Part shown: one piece after another, positions 1-7,600 of the stretch
How positions within the stretch are numbered: position 1 is the first letter of the stretch
Layout: each line of letters begins with the position of its first letter
NCBI RefSeq assembly: GCF_040605455.1
Contig: NZ_JBEXCV010000113.1
Span: forward strand, 1 to 29,377
Direction of reading: 5' to 3'
Source: Embleya sp040605455
GTDB taxonomy: Bacteria > Actinomycetota > Actinomycetes > Streptomycetales > Streptomycetaceae
Length of the DNA: 29,377 bases
The notes under the pieces: model-generated
What the model saw: the letters and a program-made list of their open reading frames with translations, nothing else
Told to the model about the DNA's origin: nothing
Databases searched by the model: none
Translations under genes and position numbers: made by a program

Positions 1-501
1 TGGGCGGCGCGCACGCTGACCCGGACCGTGCGCGCCGACGGCGACACCGCGTGGTGGCCGCAGGGCCCCGGCGATCCGGCGGGCGTACGGCTGGCCCACT
101 GGTGCAGCGGTTCGGCCGGCGTGGGCACGTTCTTGATCCGGCTTTGGCAGGCGGACGGCGATCCCCAGCTGCGCGAGTTGGCCGAGCGCGCGGGTGCGGC
201 GGTACACCGCGCCCGCTGGCACTCGGGCACCACCGCGTGCCACGGCCTGGCGGGCAACGGCGAATTCCTGCTCGACCTGGCCGAGGCGCTGGACGATTCG
301 ACCCATCGCGCGCACGCCGCCGACCTCGCCGAGCAACTCCGCGCCCGAACCGCGCTGATCGACGGCCTGCGGGTGCCCGCCGACGAGAGCGCGATCGGCG
401 TCTCGGCCTCGTACGGCACCGGCACGGCGGGTGTCCTCGGCTTCCTGCTGCGGCTCGGCCACGGCGGCCCTCGGCTCTGGTTGGACGGTGAGGACGCGTG
501 A
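1..501 (+). CDS. LanL-type lanthipeptide synthetase, C-terminal cyclase end (partial)
   Basis: This is the last 166 codons of a protein that begins left of the window. It matches the end of the LanC cyclase domain, which adds cysteine thiols to dehydrated Ser/Thr to form (methyl)lanthionine rings. The three zinc ligands of LanC are visible: Cys in the WCSG motif (codon 103-105) and the Cys-His pair in the CHG motif (238-243). LanC-like domains of class IV synthetases (LanL) keep these ligands, while class III enzymes (LanKC) lack them. Together with the venezuelin-like precursor leader downstream, this favours LanL. A free-standing LanC or a LanM end cannot be excluded because the lyase and kinase part is outside the window. 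The stop overlaps the next start by four bases (GTGA at 498-501), so the two genes are translationally coupled. Confidence 0.85.
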   Translation, partial: WAARTLTRTVRADGDTAWWPQGPGDPAGVRLAHWCSGSAGVGTFLIRLWQADGDPQLRELAERAGAAVHRARWHSGTTACHGLAGNGEFLLDLAEALDDSTHRAHAADLAEQLRARTALIDGLRVPADESAIGVSASYGTGTAGVLGFLLRLGHGGPRLWLDGEDA

Positions 502-2324
502 GCACGATGGTGACGACTCGGCCGCTGCGGCGGATCAGTTGGTCGTTCGCGGCCGACGGTGGGCACGCCGCGTGCCTGGCCACCACCGGCGACGGCTCGT
601 GGCGGGTCGAGTCCTGGTCGTTACGCCCGGGCCGGGCCAGTGGCGCGCTGCCGGTGGGCACCGGGGCGCCCGAGCGCCTGCACACCCAGTTGCTCGCGCT
701 GCCGGACGGCCGGGTGCTGGTGCTTCGACACCAGCCGGGAAAACACGAGTTGGCCCTGCTGGAGGCCGACGGCGCGGGCAGCGAGCGGCACTTGACCACG
801 GTCCGGCTGCCGGGCCTGCGCTTGTTGTCCTATCCCGGCACGGACGCGCTCGCGCTCGCACTCGGAGCGGACACGACGCCCTCGACCACCGTGTGGCTGG
901 TTCGCGAGGACGGCCGGTTGGACCCCGCGGCGGAGTTGGCGGGGCTGTACAGCGGCGGGGTCTGGCTCGACCCGGGCGGGCGGCGGCTCGCCCTGGACGA
1001 GGTGCGCGACGGCCGGATCAAGACCGTCGCACTGGACTTCGACACCGCCACGGTGCGGCCCTTCCTGGAACTGGCCCAGGAGAGCAACGACCGGTTGTTG
1101 CTCGCCGATCCGGTCGGCGGCCTGCTGGTGATCGCCAGCGACGCGCCGGGCACCGATCGGCTCGGCTGGATCCGACTGCCGACCGACCGTGCGCAGTTGC
1201 CCGGTCGGGTGCGCTTTCCCGAACTGGTACACGTGTCGGACGCGCAACTGCGACCGATCGCGATCGCGCCTGACGGCCGCCGGGTCGCACTCCAACTGGA
1301 CCGGGGAGCGTTCTCCCGGTTGGCGGTGTGGACCCCCGAGGACGGCACGCTGGTGGACGTCCCCACCCCGGACGGCTGTCTCGGCGCGGTCGGCCGGTGG
1401 ACCCAACAGGGGCTGCGAATCCCGTACTCCGCGCCGGATCGGCCCAGTTGCCTGGCCCGGCTGGACCCGGAGCAGCCCGGGTCGTGGCGCCGGGACGGGG
1501 AACCGGGGCCGTTCATCGGGTTCGACGACGCGCCCCGTCCGCAGTGGCAGCCGGCCCACCTGGAGCTGCTGGTCGGCGGGGCCGGGCCGATCGAGTCGAT
1601 CGTGTACGGCGGTCCGGACTGGCGCGCCGCGCAGCATGTGCTGCTGGCCCTGCACGGCGGTCCGGCGGCGGCCTGGCGGTTCGAGTTCGACCCTCTCCTA
1701 CAGCAGCTCGCGGCGGCGGGCATCGCGGTGGTGGCGCCCAATCAACGCGGCAGCACCGGCTACGGCGCGCGCTTCGCCCGCGAGTTGCACGGCGCTTGGG
1801 GTGGCCCGGATCTCGCCGACGTGACCGCGATCGGCCGCACCATGAGCGCCGAGCGGGCCGCGTTCGGGCTCGCCCCGCCCGCCCTGTTCGGGGTCAGCTA
1901 CGGCGCCTATCTCGCGCTGCTGGCCGCGTCGTTCGCGCCGAACGTGTGGTCGAGATGTCTGGCGGTGGCGCCGTTCCTGTCCGGGCCGAGGTTGATCGCC
2001 GAGGCGTCGTTGCCGATCCGCGCACTGATGACCCGGCTCGGTGGCGATACCGAGTACGCCGACGAGCAAGGGCCGCGCGACGTGGTCGCGGTGTGCGAAC
2101 GGATCGCCGTACCGCTGCTGTTCGTGCACGGCGACCGGGACGACACCATCCCGGTCGGTCAGTCCCGGACCCTGCGGCACACCCTCCTCGGGCACGGCCG
2201 GGTCGAGGGCACCGATTTTCGCTACCTGGAGCTTCCCGGTCTGGGCCACGAGGTCCTGACCGGGGATGGGGCACCCGATCTCCACGCACGCCTGACCGGT
2301 TTCCTGCAAACCGGCCGGGTGTGA
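498..2324 (+). CDS. S9 prolyl-oligopeptidase family protease, candidate leader peptidase
   Basis: This 608-residue serine peptidase has an N-terminal beta-propeller-like half (about residues 1-350) and a C-terminal alpha/beta hydrolase domain. The catalytic triad is visible: Ser467 in GVSYG, Asp548 in HGDRD and His584 in GLGHE. The HGG motif and the NQRGSTGYG segment are typical of the oligopeptidase/acylaminoacyl peptidase branch. No signal peptide is seen, so it should act in the cytoplasm. The GTG start overlaps the synthetase stop by four bases and the lanthipeptide precursor follows 77 bases later. Prolyl oligopeptidases such as FlaP remove leaders in class III lanthipeptide clusters, so leader removal is the likely role here. 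The precursor has a single Pro (residue 15), the only site a strictly Pro-specific enzyme could use. The role is inferred and the fold is secure. Confidence 0.9.
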   Translation: MSTMVTTRPLRRISWSFAADGGHAACLATTGDGSWRVESWSLRPGRASGALPVGTGAPERLHTQLLALPDGRVLVLRHQPGKHELALLEADGAGSERHLTTVRLPGLRLLSYPGTDALALALGADTTPSTTVWLVREDGRLDPAAELAGLYSGGVWLDPGGRRLALDEVRDGRIKTVALDFDTATVRPFLELAQESNDRLLLADPVGGLLVIASDAPGTDRLGWIRLPTDRAQLPGRVRFPELVHVSDAQLRPIAIAPDGRRVALQLDRGAFSRLAVWTPEDGTLVDVPTPDGCLGAVGRWTQQGLRIPYSAPDRPSCLARLDPEQPGSWRRDGEPGPFIGFDDAPRPQWQPAHLELLVGGAGPIESIVYGGPDWRAAQHVLLALHGGPAAAWRFEFDPLLQQLAAAGIAVVAPNQRGSTGYGARFARELHGAWGGPDLADVTAIGRTMSAERAAFGLAPPALFGVSYGAYLALLAASFAPNVWSRCLAVAPFLSGPRLIAEASLPIRALMTRLGGDTEYADEQGPRDVVAVCERIAVPLLFVHGDRDDTIPVGQSRTLRHTLLGHGRVEGTDFRYLELPGLGHEVLTGDGAPDLHARLTGFLQTGRV

Positions 2325-2401
2325 CGACAGGGGGACCGCCCCGCACCACCCATCGCGGGCGACCGCTCGCGACGGCAGTACCGTCCCGAAGGAGATTCAC
2401 C

Positions 2402-2539
2402 ATGGAGCACATCGAGACCGACCTCGCGGCCCTGCAGCAGCTCCCCGAGACCGAGTCGGTCGAGCTGGGCGGTCACGGCGGCAACGGGTGCCAGTTCACC
2501 TGCCTGCTGGTCACCTGCCTGATCTTCACGATCAGCTAA
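2402..2539 (+). CDS. Lanthipeptide precursor peptide (LanA)
   Basis: This is a 45-codon ORF with an excellent ribosome site (AAGGAG at 2389-2394, seven bases before ATG). The N-terminal half is an acidic, Cys-free leader with the segment LQQLPETESV, close to the LPETD-type leader of the class IV peptide venezuelin as I recall it. A Gly-rich hinge (GGHGGNG, residues 23-29) leads into a hydrophobic, Cys-rich core, CQFTCLLVTCLIFTIS (residues 30-45). The core has Cys30, Cys34 and Cys39 and Thr33, Thr38, Thr43 and Ser45, and no Ser/Thr between residue 20 and Cys30. Each Cys is therefore followed, not preceded, by a Thr three to four residues later. Size, position between protease and exporters, and composition support a modified peptide. 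The ring pattern is unknown. Confidence 0.88.
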   Translation: MEHIETDLAALQQLPETESVELGGHGGNGCQFTCLLVTCLIFTIS

Positions 2540-2653
2540 TTCCGGCGCCGCGCGTCCGGCCGGTCGGCCGGTGTGCGCGTCGACGGGCCGGTATCCGCCC
2601 CGGTGGGCCGCTGTTCGCGGCGGTGCATGGGTGGCCGACCCGGTAAGCACGAA

Positions 2654-2700
2654 CCCGGGACCGGGAGTTCCTGCCGGAATCAGGAGCTCCCGGTCTCGGG
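2654..2700 (+). terminator. 20-bp hairpin after the precursor gene
   Basis: Arms at 2654-2673 and 2681-2700 pair over 20 positions, with two G-U wobbles and no mismatch, around a 7-base loop. It lies 115 bases after the precursor stop and 214 bases before the first transporter start. There is no T-tract, as is common in GC-rich actinomycetes. It probably ends most transcripts after the precursor, or protects the 3' end of the short precursor mRNA, so that peptide and exporters are expressed at different levels. Confidence 0.75.
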
Positions 2701-2755
2701 CCGACCCTCAGCATGGCAATGGCAAACGGTTCCGGGCCGGCGGCACGCCGCCTGG

Positions 2756-2855
2756 ACTTCCTTCTTCGTCGCGCTTCCTTCGTCCTCGTATCTGTGGTCC
2801 TCGTACGTCTTTCGTCGTCGTACGCCATTCGTCGTCGTACTTCCTTCTTCGTCGC
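2756..2855 (+). repeat. Pyrimidine-rich iterated tract in the 374-base gap before the exporters
   Basis: The gap 2540-2913 has no convincing gene; beyond the hairpin it holds this tract. A 17-base sequence (ACTTCCTTCTTCGTCGC) occurs identically at 2756-2772 and 2839-2855. Between the copies lie four degenerate units ending in TCGTA at 2786-2790, 2801-2805, 2818-2822 and 2835-2839, i.e. spaced 15-17 bases. Two of these are identical over 13 bases (TTCGTCGTCGTAC at 2811-2823 and 2828-2840). The strand bias (C/T rich) is unlike the flanks. It could be a set of binding sites for a regulator, an mRNA leader element, or slipped-strand growth. An in-frame reading upstream of 2914 exists but looks unlike a protein. 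Confidence 0.6.
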
Positions 2856-2913
2856 AACGGCGCTGTTCGGGCGCCGCCCCGTTCAAAGGTCCGCGCATTC
2901 GAGGAGTCACGCT

Positions 2914-4686
2914 GTGGCCGATGTTCCGATAGCCAGGCCGGCCGCCCCGGCCCGGGAGGATCGCACCGGCACCGGCTTGCGTGCCGCATTGCGGACCGCG
3001 CCCGGGCCGACGGTCACACTGGCCCTGGCCGTCCCGGCCGGCTCGATCGCCGCGCTGATGCTGCCCGCGGCCGTGGCCGGCTCGGTGGACGCGGTGGTGC
3101 GCGGCGATTCCGCGGCGGGGCCGACCCTGCGGCTGGTGGCCGTGCTCGTGCTGGGGCTGCTCGCCGGTCTGTTGACCGAGGTGGCCGGCCCGGGGCTGGC
3201 CGCCGAGTCGACGGCACGGTTGCGCAGGCGACTGGCGGTACGGGTCACCGATCTGGGCACCGGGGCGCGGAATCCTTTTGCCGCCGGCGACGTCACCTCC
3301 CGGCTGGTCGGCGCGGCGCCGGACGCGGCCGGTCTGGTCCCCGCACTGCTGGGCACCCTCGGCGCGCTGGTCACCTCGATCGGCGGGATCGTCGCGTTGG
3401 CGCTGATCGATCCGTGGCTGGCGGTCGGCTTCCTCGGCGGCCTGCTGCCCGGGTTGCTGGTGGTGCGGCTGTTCATGAACCGCGCGACCGATCTCTTCAC
3501 CCGCTATCAGGTGGTGCAGAGCGGGCTGGCCGCGCGCCTGGCCGACGCGCTGGCGGGGGCCCGGACCATCCGGGCCTGCGGTACGCACGATCGCGAGATC
3601 GCCCGGATCCTCACCCCGCTGCCTGAGTTGTCGGCGGCGGGCCACGGGCTGTGGCGAGCCCAACGCAACGCGGTCGCACAGGTGTTGCTGCTTGCGCCGA
3701 TGGTCGAGTTGACCGTCCTGTCGACCGCGGGGTGGCTGCTCGCGGATGGCCGGATCCCGCCCGGTCAACTGGTCGCGGCGGCCGGGTACGCGGCGCTCGG
3801 GCTGGGTTTCCTGGAGCAGGTCGAGGCGCTGGTCGCAGTCGCCCACGCACGAGCCGGGCGGGCCCGGGCGGCACAGTTGCTCGCGGTCGAGCCCGCCGGG
3901 TACGGAACGGCGCGCACGCTGCCGCCGGGGCGCGGCGAGTTGACCTTCCGGCGGGTGTGCGTACGGGTGCCTGATCCCGGTGCGGATGCGCACCGGGTGG
4001 TGCTGGACGGGATCGAACTGACGGTGCCCGCGGGCACGTGCGTGGCCCTGGTCGGGGCCTCGGGTTCGGGCAAGTCGACGCTGGCCGCACTGGCGGGGCG
4101 GTTGCGCGAGCCGGACGAGGGCGAGGTGCTCCTGGATGGCCTGCCGGTGACCCGGTTGGCGCGCGGCGAGTTGCGGCGCGGGGTCGCCTACGCGTTTCCG
4201 CGGCCGGTCCTGGTGGGCGCCGACCTGGCGGGGGCGCTCGCGTACGGGCGGCCCGGGGCGAGTGCGCAGATGGTGACCAAGGCGGCCGAGATGGCGTTCG
4301 CGGACGACTTCGTGCGCCGATTGCCGGCCGGCTACGCGACCCGGATCGAGGGCCTCGCGTTGTCCGGCGGCGAGGTGCAACGGCTCGGCCTGGCCCGGGC
4401 GTTGGTACAGGATGCGCGGGTGCTGGTGCTGGACGACGCGACCAGCGGGCTGGACACGGTCACCGAGCACCGCATCCACGAGGCGTTCCGCACTGGCCTC
4501 GCGGGCCGCACTCGGTTGGTCGTCGCCCACCGCGCGGCCGCGGCGGCCGACGCGGACTCCGTGGTCTGGCTGGACGCCGGCCGCATCAAGGCGATCGGCA
4601 CCCACGTGGACCTGTGGAACGACCCGGCCTACCGCACGGTGTTCACCACCAACGACCCGGCCGCGGGAGCGGGCACGGGCCGATGA
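2914..4686 (+). CDS. ABC exporter half-transporter (degenerate ATP site)
   Basis: This 590-residue fused permease/ATPase has a six-helix transmembrane domain (about residues 25-320) and a nucleotide-binding domain (about 350-590). GTG at 2914 is chosen because GAGGAG (2901-2906) sits seven bases upstream; an open frame continues left but has no good start signal. Walker A is GASGSGKST (381-389), the signature is LSGGE (483-487) and the H-loop His is residue 539. Walker B ends in Asp507-Asp508, so the usual catalytic Glu is replaced by Asp, and the Q-loop Gln is missing in the AFPRPVLV segment. These changes mark the degenerate-site partner of a heterodimeric exporter, and the next gene supplies the complementary half. 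Together they probably export the lanthipeptide, like the RamA/RamB pair of SapB-type clusters. Confidence 0.88.
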   Translation: MADVPIARPAAPAREDRTGTGLRAALRTAPGPTVTLALAVPAGSIAALMLPAAVAGSVDAVVRGDSAAGPTLRLVAVLVLGLLAGLLTEVAGPGLAAESTARLRRRLAVRVTDLGTGARNPFAAGDVTSRLVGAAPDAAGLVPALLGTLGALVTSIGGIVALALIDPWLAVGFLGGLLPGLLVVRLFMNRATDLFTRYQVVQSGLAARLADALAGARTIRACGTHDREIARILTPLPELSAAGHGLWRAQRNAVAQVLLLAPMVELTVLSTAGWLLADGRIPPGQLVAAAGYAALGLGFLEQVEALVAVAHARAGRARAAQLLAVEPAGYGTARTLPPGRGELTFRRVCVRVPDPGADAHRVVLDGIELTVPAGTCVALVGASGSGKSTLAALAGRLREPDEGEVLLDGLPVTRLARGELRRGVAYAFPRPVLVGADLAGALAYGRPGASAQMVTKAAEMAFADDFVRRLPAGYATRIEGLALSGGEVQRLGLARALVQDARVLVLDDATSGLDTVTEHRIHEAFRTGLAGRTRLVVAHRAAAAADADSVVWLDAGRIKAIGTHVDLWNDPAYRTVFTTNDPAAGAGTGR

Positions 4687-4699
4687 GGGGCACGGGGAC

Positions 4700-7600
4700 A
4701 TGAGCGAACCGGTCGACGAGCGGCCGGCCGGCGGCGACGCACGGGACACCTCGACCACACGGCCGCTGCGCGGGGTGGCGGAAGGAGAGCCTGGGCGCGG
4801 CGGCGGTGGCGGTGGGGCGCGGGACGCCTTGGTCGAGTGGCGGACGGTGCACGCGACAGCGGGACGGCAGGCTGCGCGGAGCGCCGACGATGTGGCGCGG
4901 GACGCCTGGGCCGAGCGGCCGACGAGACACGCGGCAGCGGAAAAGGACGCCACACAGGCCGGCGAAGGCGTGACGGGAGACGCCCCGACCGAGCAGCCGG
5001 CGAGGCACGCGACAGCGGGAAGGGACGCTGAGCGCGATGCCGAAGGCGTGACATGCGAAGCCTCGACCGAGCCGCTGACAACGCACGCGAGGACGGAAAG
5101 GAACGCGGCGCACGGCGCCGAAGATGCGACACGGGACACCTCGACCGAGCAGCCGACGAGGCACGCGGCAGCGGGAAGGGACGCCGCGCGGGCGGTCTCG
5201 GGTGAGCGGCCGGGAGGCACGGCAGCGGAAGGCGGGGCCGCGCAGGCGGGGTTCTCGGCTGCGGCCGAGGGGCCGGGGTCGGGCGGGGTCGCGGGAGGCA
5301 CCTCGGCCGACCGACCGGGGTGGGCTCCGGTGGAAGGCCGTACCGGCGAGTGGGCCTGGTGCTCGGCGGTATCCGTGCACGCGACGCACGCGCCGTTCCT
5401 GCGGGTCGGACAACCGCCGCCGACCACCGCCACCGACAGGACGCAGCCCGGCGACCCGGCCGGGATCGAAGGGGGAGGCCGGATGAGCGACGACGGACCA
5501 CGGGACGCGTCCCGCGCGGACCGGGCACACGACGAGGGCGCGTCCGGCACGGGCCGCGAGCGGGATGGGACACACCCGGGCGCGGACGACGCTGCACCGG
5601 CCACGCCGCCCGTTCGGAAGGGACGGCGGTGGCGACCCCGGAGCGCGTGGGGACGGAGCGGCCGACGGCGAGGGGCGTCGGCGGGCAAGGTCTCGGACGT
5701 CGGCGACGACTCCCCGCACGGACCCGGGGACGGGGCGCCTGGCCGGGGTGGGTGGCGAGCTGTGGTGTGGCCGGGCCCGAACGCGGAGGCGGGTGGGGCC
5801 CCGCCGCACTGCCACGAAGACATCGGCGACGCGCTGGAGGCCCCCGGCGGGAGCGGTCGCCGGGTGGTGTGGGCCGGCTCGACCCCGGAGGCGGGCGGGG
5901 GTTCGTCGCACGTCGCCGAGGACGGGGGCGCAGCCGTCGCGGCCCCCGGCAAGGGCGGCCGGCGGCGGGCGGTCTGGGCAGGCTCGAACCCGGAGGCGGG
6001 CGGGGATTCGTCGTGCGACCGCACGCCCACCCGGCACCGGCGACAGCCTGCTGTCAGGCGCACAGGCAACCCCGCAACCGGCGCCACCGACGCACCCCGA
6101 TCGTGGCGACGCCGGGCACCGGCAACGCCCCTCGTCGACGGCGACACGGCGGACCCCGGGCGCTCCCCCGCCGGCCCCTCGGCGGTGCTGCCGAGGCGGC
6201 GGCATAGTGCCGGGCCGTACGGGGGTGGGCTGCGGGCCGGACAGGCGCTGTTGGTCGAGCTGTTGCGTGCGCGGCGGGAGCCGTTGGTGCATGTGCTGGG
6301 GTGGTCCGTGGCGGAGGGGATTCCCGCGCTGTTGTCGGGTGCCTTGCTCGCCGCCGCGCTCGATCGCGGGTTCCTGGCCGGCCGGCCCGGCGTCGGATTC
6401 GTGCTGCTCGGCGTGCTCGCGCTGGCGATGCTGATCCGCGCCGCCGCCACGTACGCGATGTTCCCGCACCTCGCCGCCGTCGTGGAGCCGATCCGGGACA
6501 CCCTGGTACGCCGGGTGGTGTCCGAGGCGGTGCTCGACGCGACGTCCGGGCGCCCGGGCGCGGGGCGGCACGCGGAGGCGGCGGTGGCCCGGCTGACCGA
6601 ACAGGTCGAGAGTTGCCGCAACCTGACCGCTTCGCTGCTGCGCACGCTGCGCCAACTCGGCGTGACGATCGTGGCCGCGCTGCTCGGCCTCGCCCTCCTC
6701 GCACCGCTGCTGCTGCCGCTCGTGCTGATCCCACTGGGCCTCGCCGCGTGGTTGTTCGTGCGCCTGTTGCCTCCGCTGGCCCGGCGCCGGCGTGCGCTGG
6801 TCCTGGCCGACGAAGAGATCGCCGCCCGCACCGGCCGGATCGTGGCCGGGCTCCGGGACGTGGTCGCGTGCGGCGCGCAGGACCGCGTGGTGGCCGAACT
6901 CGGCGCCGCCGTGCACGCCCAGGCGCGCGCCGCCAAGCTGCTCGCCCGCGCTTCCTCGGTGCGTCTGCTCGTGGTCGCCCTCGGCGGCCAACTTCCGCTG
7001 CTGGCCGTGCTGATCGCCGCGCCCTGGCTGGTCCGGCGGGGCACCTTGAGTACCGGCGAGGTGGCGGGCGCCGCGCTGTACCTGGCCCAGCACCTGGAGC
7101 CCGCCGTGCGCGCCGCGACGGCGACCGTGGGCGGCTGGTTCCTGGAGTTGCTCGTGGTCGCCGGCCGCCTGGCCCAGACGGGTGCGGCGGCCCCCGCCGC
7201 ACCCGTATCCGCCGCCCGCACCGCGCCCGACTTGAACGGCCCCGGCAACCCGTTCGACCCCGGAGACCCGTCCGACCCCGGCGACTCGTCCACCCCGACC
7301 GTCCCACCCGCCCTGAGCGCCCCGGACGCCCCGGACGCCCCAGCCGCCTCGGACACCCCCTCCGACCTGGTCCTGGACCGGGTCACCTTCGGCTACGGCC
7401 CGTTCGCAGAGCCGGTCGTCCGCGACCTGTCGATGACCATCACACCCGGTTCACACCTGGCCGTCGTGGGCCCGAGTGGCATCGGCAAGTCCACCCTCGC
7501 CGCGCTGCTGGCCGGCCTGCTGCCCCCGGACCAGGGCACCGTGTCGCTCGCGGACACCCCGCTCACCGGCCGGCCCGGGGTCGCCGTGGCCCGCGGCACC

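Noticed and set aside
2573..2932. Possible second precursor peptide after the first
   Set aside because: The ORF lacks a ribosome site and a leader-like acidic region, spans the terminator hairpin and overlaps the transporter start.
4817..5206. CRISPR-like array
   Set aside because: Units are contiguous 78-bp coding repeats with no constant repeat plus variable spacer structure.
2680..7386. A 1568-codon open frame on the minus strand across the exporter genes
   Set aside because: It is antisense to two genes with clear ABC motifs, has Ser/Arg/Ala/Pro-rich composition and no domain, and is explained by the scarcity of stop codons in very GC-rich DNA.
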